From a virus, in IMG/VR virus record IMGVR_UViG_3300008122_000231, positions 1 to 35,444 of that record: a DNA stretch of 35,444 nt; one strand, written 5' to 3'. Position 1 is the first letter of the stretch, and each line of letters begins with the position of its first letter. The position numbers were made by a program, and so were the translations under genes. Positions 30,501 to 35,444 of this stretch are shown here, one piece after another. A model generated the notes under the pieces. That model was not told where the DNA came from. It did not search any database and saw only the letters and a program-made list of their open reading frames with translations.

Positions 30501-31605
30501 TGACAACGGCGACGTGCTGACCGTGGACGGCGTGAGCTGCTACAGCGGCACCCGCGATTGGCTCATCCGTGGTGTCGAGCGGCCAACGGACGCGAATGCA
30601 CTCACCGCACGCCAATACGACGCGGCCATCTATACCTACGGGGCAGGCACCATCCCGGCAGGGGCATCGAGTGGGTATGCGCCCGATTATTCGCAATCCA
30701 CACCCGCCGCACCAACTGCGCTGACCTACACCGGCGGCAGTAGTGGTGTGACCACCTCGACCGACGGCACCGCGCGGGCGTACATGTTCTATGCCTGCAC
30801 GCCGCCGAGCGTGAACTACTCGCGGATCGTGTTTCAGGCCGTGGATGCGATCGGCGGCATCACCCGGGTGGAAGGCAAACGCAACGGTACGGTGTTTGAG
30901 GCTGTGCTCACCGGCCTGCGCCCTGGTGTCAGCCATACCGTGAGTGCCTATGCCGTGAATTCAAACGGCATCGAAGGTGCTACCGTTACCGAAACGCGCA
31001 ATTCGACGGGGTACGCCACCACGCCGGGAGTGGTTATCAATCTGCTTTCCCAGCAGATCGGGACCAAGACGATTCAGTGGCGTTTTGACGTTCGCCCTGG
31101 TAGCGAAATGGTTGCGTACTACGAAGCGCAAATATCGGACAACTTTGGTGCATCGTGGGGCAGCGCGTTTCGTGTTAGCCCCGGTTTGTTTGAATATGTG
31201 TTTGCCACAGTCGGCACCACCTACGGCGTGCGGGTGCGGGCGGTGGATAAGTTTGGCAATGCGGGCAGTTATTCGTCCGGCAACTTTGTGGGGACGGCTA
31301 AGTGGGCGGATGGAGCGGTGATTGTTGATGCGGCGATTAACCGGAGCCGCCTGAGTTCGAGCGCTGGCTTTGCGAGTTACTTAATCGCCAACGGTGCCAG
31401 CGTCAACATCGGGCTGTCGGTGTATGCGTTTAGCGCTTCCTACGTGGCATTCCCAAACCCGAGCGGCGCACAAAGCCCCGTCTATTTGTTGTGCAGCACC
31501 GACATGTCCAAAGCAGGGGGAGCGGAGGTATCGCGGCGACGTTTGTGGAACAACGCTGGCAATGACGTGATCGTTCAAGTTGATTATCGGAGCGGAAACG
31601 CATGA
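27535..31605 (+). CDS. Large tail tip / host-specificity protein with lectin-like and FnIII domains
   Basis: 1356 residues, ATG 27535. The N-terminal 250 residues contain DAVTNNFGVQ and a beta-rich region. Residues about 275-480 resemble a concanavalin A-like carbohydrate-binding insertion (PDGLASAWTLTDNDPAAFEYSFRAV...). The middle (about 650-1030) is the baseplate-hub-like part (GTLEVTDVRRAVAKRISVTKNQLSISFADIDTDALDRVYPANKYSKEEF). The C-terminal 300 residues contain fibronectin-III-like strands (FEAVLTGLRPGVSHTVSAYAVNSNGIEG; VAYYEAQISDNFGASW). It probably combines the roles split among several tip proteins in lambda and contacts the receptor. No other tip genes lie between it and the tape measure. 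Confidence 0.82.
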   Translation: MATIVQDPITGSQDNRRVNAFLRGPIVAGQAGPRFALAAEAEVRNGVLHQAILGTLPSPRDAVTNNFGVQSAGGFDATIYAADLLPGTVSADGHWDGYSLVSLYGESPTSFTRNLPIPVPDWENVYRWTLVDEFAPAYGCRRVRNLLSDTEVLATQSVTVAAGTHLLVLGKCSGSVTLSGVGSGTLAGSTSNRKQLQFTATAGTLTLTVTGSVLQAMVVAMQGATNLVAPEYVPNVSTSVWPHAGFGVRGVVWFTTTNGNSVDGSGNITDAAGTPLSTVRPYYHTPPETNLLDVDIGSWNIVNTPVPTAATGPDGLASAWTLTDNDPAAFEYSFRAVTVANDSVTRSSLFLVKQDAVSSRFAGASLFYTGGTTKGHRIHINTVTGAITVDGTFQAGSHSVDTTTLPGWFIIRMSLTNNGTGNTTMTVECYPAYSTVAGTANVAAQGSTTFAWPMAVVGARADVYNPPSAGSRATSLLAMPTAMINDAEGFAYAEYEAADWATAFSRNSFGRIIGMGAPAPLALTAGQLAVAFDGLGVANTPFVAPSGKVRALAAWSGDRMIAYGNGSAGVEASYDGSWGGAAVYIGAQNIGAGEPFPAGSIGPIKWGKKRPPTSYLTSCNASRDLFSRGDFDFIRDNSKGTTWELELLSQIERRSNGAVIGTLEVTDVRRAVAKRISVTKNQLSISFADIDTDALDRVYPANKYSKEEFTNIYEAHIGKVVPDCSPGTQLKVPMAFINTNGTTTWTFAICERRTGPTYTVNTVYRDGRIVTASEYTVSTATATSGLVVVTVVFAREQRDTSGRQYEFTADITVSGNREPSREIDRLLQRVGITTDATSVTAAITEDAARGFYIDAAYTSEVQLKVIIEYLLQVARCDLTKTGTGAWALMQDKVRSSIATLRERDGLIDIESVEEPMPPRAYELKYRPRAPGSNDWQFTATRSGTGSAETLRIQNPYIYDGNVADRLVDYISKRENGRRDAKLKVYGAMFDNGDVLTVDGVSCYSGTRDWLIRGVERPTDANALTARQYDAAIYTYGAGTIPAGASSGYAPDYSQSTPAAPTALTYTGGSSGVTTSTDGTARAYMFYACTPPSVNYSRIVFQAVDAIGGITRVEGKRNGTVFEAVLTGLRPGVSHTVSAYAVNSNGIEGATVTETRNSTGYATTPGVVINLLSQQIGTKTIQWRFDVRPGSEMVAYYEAQISDNFGASWGSAFRVSPGLFEYVFATVGTTYGVRVRAVDKFGNAGSYSSGNFVGTAKWADGAVIVDAAINRSRLSSSAGFASYLIANGASVNIGLSVYAFSASYVAFPNPSGAQSPVYLLCSTDMSKAGGAEVSRRRLWNNAGNDVIVQVDYRSGNA

Positions 31606-32198
31606 TGCGAAAACTTTTTGTACGCGTTCTGACGGACACCGCGACCGGCCGCGTGAAAGGCTTCGAGGCGCTGCAAGTGCCGTTCGACAGCGTTTCGCTG
31701 GGCGCGCCGGAAGGCGGGGAGTTTGCTGTCACAGACCTTGGTGTTTGTGAGTCAGCAAAAGACAACACTGCATTGGCCTCGTGGCTTTGGGCTAATGTTG
31801 AACCGCACCCGCTGGCCTTCGTCCACGATGATGCACCCAAGGTGCGCGTGAAGCCGGATGCCGCCGATGCGCCGACGATCCACTTTGCACCGTGCGCTGT
31901 GGCTGACATCGTCGCGCACTGCGAATCCCGTGGGCGTGATGGTTTACCAGATGCAGCTAAAGCCGCGCTGCGTGAAATGCTCGCCCACCGTGAAGACGTG
32001 CCACTCAAAACGCTGGCCGCGATTGGATTCAGTTTTGAAGAGCTGAAACAACACCCGCGTGTGTTGGCCAAGCGTCAAGCACTCGACATGGCAAGGATAG
32101 CCGCACAGCAAGCCGCCGCCGCTGCCGAGGCCGAGGCTGCAGAGGCTGCCAAACGCCAAGCGCGTATCGAGCGCCGACTAAACAAAGGAGCCGTATGA
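31602..32198 (+). CDS. Tail-associated protein with an Ala/Glu-rich helical tail
   Basis: 198 residues, ATG 31602 (or ATG 31605), overlapping the tip gene stop. The N-terminal 130 residues are a mixed domain (RKLFVRVLTDTATGRVKGFEALQVPFDSVSLGAPEGGEFAV). The last 45 (ARIAAQQAAAAAEAEAAEAAKRQARIERRL) form a single charged helix or coiled coil. Position suggests a fibre accessory or assembly protein. No family is recognised. Confidence 0.65.
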   Translation: MMRKLFVRVLTDTATGRVKGFEALQVPFDSVSLGAPEGGEFAVTDLGVCESAKDNTALASWLWANVEPHPLAFVHDDAPKVRVKPDAADAPTIHFAPCAVADIVAHCESRGRDGLPDAAKAALREMLAHREDVPLKTLAAIGFSFEELKQHPRVLAKRQALDMARIAAQQAAAAAEAEAAEAAKRQARIERRLNKGAV

Positions 32199-32947
32199 GC
32201 CTGCTCTACACCAGCCGCATCATCCCCACCACTGCCACGGCCACCAGCGCGGCCAGTGGCTACGCCGCCACCAATGTGCTGCTGCAGGCGCTAGGTGCGC
32301 CATGGCGATCGACGGCCACCACGCAGCAAGACGTCATCATCGATCTCGGCAGCGCACAAACACCGCGCGGCATTGGTGTGCAAGATACCAACGCCACCAG
32401 CATCGTCATCGCATCGTCACCCGATAACGTGACATATACCGACCGCGCCACGCTCAGCCTCACAAACGTGGACCGCTTCAGCCGCCGTCGTGGGTGTGCG
32501 GCCGTGAATACGTCTGCACGCTACTGGCGGCTGCGTATCGCCAGCGCCACCCCACCGGATGGCTTGGCGTATTGGCGCATCGGGGCGGTGTATGTGTTTG
32601 GCGCCACCACCGACATCGTCGCGCCGCAATACGGGCTGACCGTGCGCAACAACCACGCCGAAACCCGCCAGCAGCTCGACAACGGCCGCGAAGCTGTGGC
32701 AGCAATCGGTAATCGCTTCGACGTTATTAACGGTAAGTTTCTGGTGACCAATACCGGCGAGATGGTGATCGGCTCACTGCTCGAGGAGATCCGGCGCGGC
32801 GCGGTTTGGATGGATCTGCAAGTCACGCAGCGCCCGAGCTGGACATGGCCACTGATCGCATCCAGCGCCACCGACGAGGAAACCATGGACCAAGGCACAC
32901 CTGACTACACCAGCATCGTACTCAACGCCCGTGAGGTGGTGGCATGA
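32195..32947 (+). CDS. Tail protein with a galactose-binding (discoidin-like) domain
   Basis: 250 residues, ATG 32195 in ATGA overlap. Residues 1-140 follow the F5/8C/discoidin pattern: YAATNVLLQALGAPWRSTATTQQDVIIDLGSAQTPRGIGVQDTNATSIVIASSPDNVTYTDR...ARYWRLRIASATPPDGLAYWRIGAVYVFG. The C-terminal part (LLEEIRRGAVWMDLQVTQRPSWTWPLIASSATDEETMDQG) is typical of phage tail proteins in this slot. It is probably a distal tail or receptor-binding accessory. Confidence 0.75.
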   Translation: MSLLYTSRIIPTTATATSAASGYAATNVLLQALGAPWRSTATTQQDVIIDLGSAQTPRGIGVQDTNATSIVIASSPDNVTYTDRATLSLTNVDRFSRRRGCAAVNTSARYWRLRIASATPPDGLAYWRIGAVYVFGATTDIVAPQYGLTVRNNHAETRQQLDNGREAVAAIGNRFDVINGKFLVTNTGEMVIGSLLEEIRRGAVWMDLQVTQRPSWTWPLIASSATDEETMDQGTPDYTSIVLNAREVVA

Positions 32948-33354
32948 AGCCCGGCTGGCGTTTGAATCTAGTGACCTCCGCTTTGTGGACCGTGGCCGCT
33001 GCGGGCTCGGTGCTGCTGGCGCTGCTGATTGGTGGGTGTGGTGAAAAGCCACAACAGCAAGCGGACTGCATGGGGTACACCTGGGAGAAGGTTGACCCAG
33101 TGGCATCCAGCATCACCATTCGGCATGAGCCGGACTGGCGCAAGTATCCGGGGACCTGCAACGATTTCAATATTCAGGGTTGCGCCAGCCGCACGAAAAT
33201 CAGCGAGAACTATCACCATGTCGACATTTTAGTGCGTGAGCCGCTGGATAACTACAAAGGCACCTGCAATACGTTGACCCACGAAATCCGCCATGCGCTT
33301 GGTGAGATTCACCCCGAGGCGCACAGCTACACACCAAGGGATTACACACGATGA
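32944..33354 (+). CDS. Lipoprotein with a metzincin-type HExxHxxGxxH motif
   Basis: 136 residues, ATG 32944 in ATGA overlap. A long hydrophobic stretch (13-31) ends in a lipobox IGG-Cys32, predicting a membrane-anchored lipoprotein. The mature part has five more cysteines. Near the C-terminus it carries HEIRHALGEIH (His113-His123), an exact HExxHxxGxxH zinc site as in metzincin peptidases. A mature domain of about 105 residues is short for a full peptidase. The gene lies just before the holin-like genes, so a role in lysis or envelope modification is plausible but unproven. Confidence 0.7.
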   Translation: MKPGWRLNLVTSALWTVAAAGSVLLALLIGGCGEKPQQQADCMGYTWEKVDPVASSITIRHEPDWRKYPGTCNDFNIQGCASRTKISENYHHVDILVREPLDNYKGTCNTLTHEIRHALGEIHPEAHSYTPRDYTR

Positions 33355-33389
33355 AACACAACCTCAACGCATGGGAGAGCGCGGCATGA
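33351..33389 (+). CDS. 12-residue mini-ORF bridging lipoprotein and holin genes
   Basis: ATG 33351 sits in an ATGA with the lipoprotein stop, and its own TGA (33387-33389) sits in an ATGA with the holin start at 33386. It encodes MKHNLNAWESAA. It most likely serves translational coupling, carrying ribosomes across the 31-bp gap, rather than producing a functional peptide. The holin also has its own GGGAG site. Confidence 0.35.
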   Translation: MKHNLNAWESAA

Positions 33390-33718
33390 AGGACTTTAAC
33401 TGGCATGGGTTTGAACTCATCACCGCCGTGCTCGGCTTTATCGGCGCGGCGCTTGGCATTAGCTACAGCCCGCCGATGAGCAAGAAAGAAATGTTTGGTG
33501 CGCTGGTGGCGGGGGTGATCTGCGCTGTGTTGGGGCCATCGCTGGTGATGCAGCTCTACACACTGCCGCCGATTGTGAATAACGCGCTCGCGTTTATTTT
33601 CGGCATTGGCGGAATGTTCATCGTGCCTGGGCTGCTGGCGATCTGGCGCGGCTTTGCCAACGATCCGTGGGCGTGGCTGGATAAGCTGCGTGGCACAAAG
33701 AATGGAGGTGACAAATGA
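33386..33718 (+). CDS. Holin-like membrane protein
   Basis: 110 residues from ATG 33386, with GGGAG 8 bases upstream. Longer in-frame starts would run through the lipoprotein gene. Three hydrophobic segments are visible: about 10-27 (LITAVLGFIGAALGIS), 36-55 (MFGALVAGVICAVLGPSLVM) and 64-87 (NALAFIFGIGGMFIVPGLLAIW). A charged C-terminus follows. Size and topology fit a three-segment holin, in a cassette with spanins. Confidence 0.7.
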   Translation: MKDFNWHGFELITAVLGFIGAALGISYSPPMSKKEMFGALVAGVICAVLGPSLVMQLYTLPPIVNNALAFIFGIGGMFIVPGLLAIWRGFANDPWAWLDKLRGTKNGGDK

Positions 33719-34017
33719 TGCAGGTGATCAACTCTGTGGCGCTGTTGGTGCTGTGTCTCTCCGTGCTGCTCTATATCAACGAGCACATGGATCGCCACAC
33801 CATTGGCTGCGAGCGCTGGGGCTTCATCCTCACCGCTGCCGGCGCGTTTGGCCATGCGTGTGATTACTGGTGGCCGTGGGCAGGCGCAGATGGTGTCGAA
33901 ACGATCATGCACGTTGGCCTGGCGCTGGTGGCCGTGGCGATGGTGCGCGGCGATTTGCGAGAGATGCTCAATCGCGCCAAAGAGTGGGACGGCGCAAATC
34001 GGAGGCACCCAGAATGA
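33715..34017 (+). CDS. Second small membrane protein of the lysis cassette (holin-like)
   Basis: 100 residues, ATG 33715, with GGAGG upstream. Hydrophobic segments are at 5-20 (INSVALLVLCLSVLLYI), 37-53 (FILTAAGAFGHACDYWW) and 63-78 (TIMHVGLALVAVAMV), with HMDRHTIGCERWGF between the first two. This pattern is frequent in phage lysis cassettes as a holin or antiholin partner. Its 3' end overlaps the next gene (ATGA). Confidence 0.65.
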   Translation: MMQVINSVALLVLCLSVLLYINEHMDRHTIGCERWGFILTAAGAFGHACDYWWPWAGADGVETIMHVGLALVAVAMVRGDLREMLNRAKEWDGANRRHPE

Positions 34018-34454
34018 ATCTGTTACTTGAGCGCACCCCATCGGGCACCACCTGCACCATCGGGGATCTGTACATCGACGGCGATTGGTTCTGCTTCATT
34101 CTTGAAGACCTGGTGCGCGAGGTAGAAGGCCAGCCAGTCGAGAGCTGGAAGGTCAAAGGCAAGACCGCCATCCCCGCCGGCACGTACCGCGTGCAGATCA
34201 CCTACAGCAACCGCTTCAAGCGTGACCTGCCATTGCTCGTGGGTGTGCCGGGCTTTGAGGGCATCCGCATTCACCCCGGCAACACCGATGCCGACACCGA
34301 AGGCTGCCTTTTGCCTGGGCTGGCTTTGGGGCTGGGTGGTGAGAGTGTGAGCCGCAGCCGCGCGGCATTCGATGCGCTCTACAAGAAGCTCGACGAGGCT
34401 GAGAGTGCGAGCGAGGAAATCGAGATCACCATTACTAATGCGGGGCAGATGTGA
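34014..34454 (+). CDS. DUF5675-like protein in the endolysin position
   Basis: 146 residues from ATG 34014, in ATGA overlap. The blocks MNLLLERTPSGTTCTIGDLYIDG...FCFILEDLVRE, KTAIPAGTYRVQITYSNRFKRDLPLL and GFEGIRIHPGNTDADTEGCLLPG match the pattern I associate with DUF5675. The conserved His87 and Cys98 spacing is reminiscent of YkuD-type L,D-transpeptidases, where His and Cys act on peptidoglycan. That parallel is inference. It lies where the endolysin is expected, and no muramidase, amidase or transglycosylase motif was found elsewhere in the window. Confidence 0.75.
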   Translation: MNLLLERTPSGTTCTIGDLYIDGDWFCFILEDLVREVEGQPVESWKVKGKTAIPAGTYRVQITYSNRFKRDLPLLVGVPGFEGIRIHPGNTDADTEGCLLPGLALGLGGESVSRSRAAFDALYKKLDEAESASEEIEITITNAGQM

Positions 34455-35035
34455 TCACCGCGCTCAGAATGTGGCTTGATGTGGCCTTCCCGCTGTGGCG
34501 CATCGCAGCGGCTTTCGCCGTGGTGGCCGCATTCGCCGCCGCTGTGTGGTGGATACGCGACACCGGCGTGCAGGCAGAGCGTGCCGAGTGGGTCGCCAAG
34601 ATGGCCACCGCCAAAGCCGAGTGGCAGGTGGAGCTTAACAAAGCCAATGCCGCCAACCGTGCCACCGAGCGCCAGAGCGCGCAAGTGATTGCGGATGTCT
34701 CAACCTATTACCAAACGGAGCTGAAAAATGTGCAAGCCCAAAAAACTGCTGATCGCGCTGATGTGCAGCGCGGCTCTCTCCGGTTGTTCGACCCTTTTTT
34801 CACCAGCGGGCAAGACACTTGCCGAAAGCTGCCCGGACCCAGTGAAGCTCTCGCCACCGCCGGCAGACGTGATGGTGAAGCGCGAGGCGAACTTTCGCAG
34901 CCGACTGCTGCAAATCTTCTCGACCTCGCAAACGACGCCAACGCCATCGTCAACCAGCTCACCGCTGCCCAAGCCGTGATTATTGAGTATCAGCGCGTGT
35001 GCGGAGCTGCGCCAAACGCCGCACCGCCGCGATAG
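34451..35035 (+). CDS. Rz: Rz-like inner-membrane spanin
   Basis: 194 residues from GTG 34451, overlapping the previous stop. One membrane segment lies at about 17-36 (IAAAFAVVAAFAAAVWWIRD). It is followed by a periplasmic coiled coil (AERAEWVAKMATAKAEWQVELNKANAANRATERQSAQVIADVSTYYQTEL). With Rz1 it bridges the inner and outer membranes and disrupts the outer membrane in the last step of lysis. The whole Rz1 gene lies inside it in another frame, as in lambda. Confidence 0.85.
   Translation: MITALRMWLDVAFPLWRIAAAFAVVAAFAAAVWWIRDTGVQAERAEWVAKMATAKAEWQVELNKANAANRATERQSAQVIADVSTYYQTELKNVQAQKTADRADVQRGSLRLFDPFFTSGQDTCRKLPGPSEALATAGRRDGEARGELSQPTAANLLDLANDANAIVNQLTAAQAVIIEYQRVCGAAPNAAPPR
34728..34979 (+). 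CDS. Rz1: Rz1-like outer-membrane spanin lipoprotein, embedded in Rz
   Basis: 83 residues from ATG 34728, with GGAG 7 bases upstream, in the +1 frame relative to Rz. A Lys-rich start, hydrophobic stretch and lipobox ALSGC (Cys20) give a lipoprotein signal. The mature part is Pro/Ser-rich (PDPVKLSPPPADVM; TTPTPSSTSSPLPKP), as in Rz1 proteins. The nested arrangement confirms both genes. Confidence 0.85.
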   Translation: MCKPKKLLIALMCSAALSGCSTLFSPAGKTLAESCPDPVKLSPPPADVMVKREANFRSRLLQIFSTSQTTPTPSSTSSPLPKP

Positions 35036-35054
35036 GCGGCCCGTAGCGCCAATT

Positions 35055-35444
35055 TCAGGAGGCGGGCGATATGGTAGCCGCCCACGCCGCTCGTTGAGGG
35101 CTAGAGTCGGCTCGGTTGCCAAGCCATGCGGCATAGGCGGGGGAGTCAAACGGCACCAGCCGCACCAAGTTGTTGATCGACACCAGCTCGGCGCAGGCTG
35201 ATTGGTGTGGCCGCCACAAAATCGGCCCGCCGTCCCAGTCGTGCATGTTGGCGTACCAGACAAGCGGGATCGACTCTGGCTCGCCAAGCCGCTCAATGTT
35301 GTTATCAACGGCTTCGAGTATTGTGTCTATGGCGCGCTCACGCCAGTCGCACAACTCACGCATGCGGTCGGCCACATCGGCGGGTACGGCGCGTTTGCCG
35401 TCCTCCCAATGCTGCCACGCGCGATGAGAGGTGCCGCTGATCAT
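35055..35444 (-). CDS. XRE-type HTH protein, 5' end beyond the window
   Basis: 129 codons are visible, open to the right edge. The ATG at 35444 may be internal. The visible start ISGTSHRAWQHWEDGKRAVPADVADRMRELCDWRERAID looks like the recognition helix and following helices of an XRE-type domain ('G.S.R..Q.WE.G.R.VP'). The first helices would then lie outside the window. The rest (LEAVDNNIERLGEPESIPLVWYANMHDWDGGPILWRP) is a partner domain of unknown function. It is convergent with the lysis genes. Genes here are often phage morons, regulators or anti-defence controls. Confidence 0.6.
   Translation of the reverse strand: MISGTSHRAWQHWEDGKRAVPADVADRMRELCDWRERAIDTILEAVDNNIERLGEPESIPLVWYANMHDWDGGPILWRPHQSACAELVSINNLVRLVPFDSPAYAAWLGNRADSSPQRAAWAATISPAS

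Noticed and set aside
1-35444. Circular closure: the left partial gene continuing in frame into the right partial gene
   Set aside because: The frames do match across the join, but that has a one-in-three chance. The repeat tail would run straight into an HTH domain, which is not a sensible protein. No terminal overlap is visible.
1-35444. tRNA genes, integrase, attachment sites, insertion sequences
   Set aside because: I looked for cloverleaf-like segments, tyrosine/serine recombinase motifs and transposase genes and saw none that I could support.

Overview
The window is a nearly complete genome of a temperate, lambda-like tailed phage (siphovirus type) with HK97-type head genes. It is either a prophage or a phage contig of a Gram-negative host. 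The host call rests on the spanin pair (Rz with an embedded Rz1), the lipoprotein signals and the BamE-like domain. A GC-rich proteobacterium, perhaps a betaproteobacterium, fits best, but nothing in the window fixes the genus. No integrase, attachment site or bacterial flank is visible, and both ends cut through genes.

Layout. 1-3759 (minus) is a tightly overlapping left early operon of small phage genes, driven by a strong promoter pL near 3799-3828. 3865-5156 (minus) holds a membrane-anchored BamE-like protein and the CI/LexA-type repressor. 5157-5240 is the divergent control region, with pR, a likely pRM and three evenly spaced CAAG-N3-CTTG operators. Two more such operators lie at pL. 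5241-6223 holds a Cro/YdaS-like gene, a convergent small gene, a structured region resembling phage C4 antisense RNA, and a terminator placed like lambda tR1. 6224-10091 holds a CII-like regulator, small early genes and a Toprim/VirE-type primase-helicase. 10092-10358 is a gene-free, iteron-like block around a 55-bp alternating pyrimidine-purine tract, a candidate replication origin. 10359-10965 has a putative antitermination-type regulator followed by an intrinsic terminator. 10984-16913 is HNH nuclease, terminase, portal, protease and capsid. 16991-23277 holds connector, decoration-like and tail-tube genes. 22864-31605 covers the tail chaperones (G and GT by a -1 frameshift), the tape measure and a large tail-tip protein. 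31602-35035 holds tail accessory genes and the lysis cassette: a lipoprotein with a metzincin motif, two holin-like proteins, a DUF5675-like protein and Rz/Rz1. 35055-35444 (minus) is a partial HTH gene.

Working together. The repressor should hold pL and pR shut. On induction, Cro, the CII-like protein and the replication genes are expressed, and a late regulator would let transcription pass the terminator at 10930-10965 into the head, tail and lysis genes.

The most notable observations are: a 15/16 match to the bacterial chromosomal parS (ParB-binding) site abutting the left operator; the inverted iteron block with its potential Z-DNA tract; a C4-like conserved non-coding locus; a HExxHxxGxxH lipoprotein in the lysis cassette; and gene-breaking duplications or deletions. 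The last comprise a 79-bp tandem duplication and a 31-bp dispersed copy sharing a core, a GGCC duplication splitting the capsid gene, and a probable deletion in a small structural gene. They suggest either prophage decay or assembly error.
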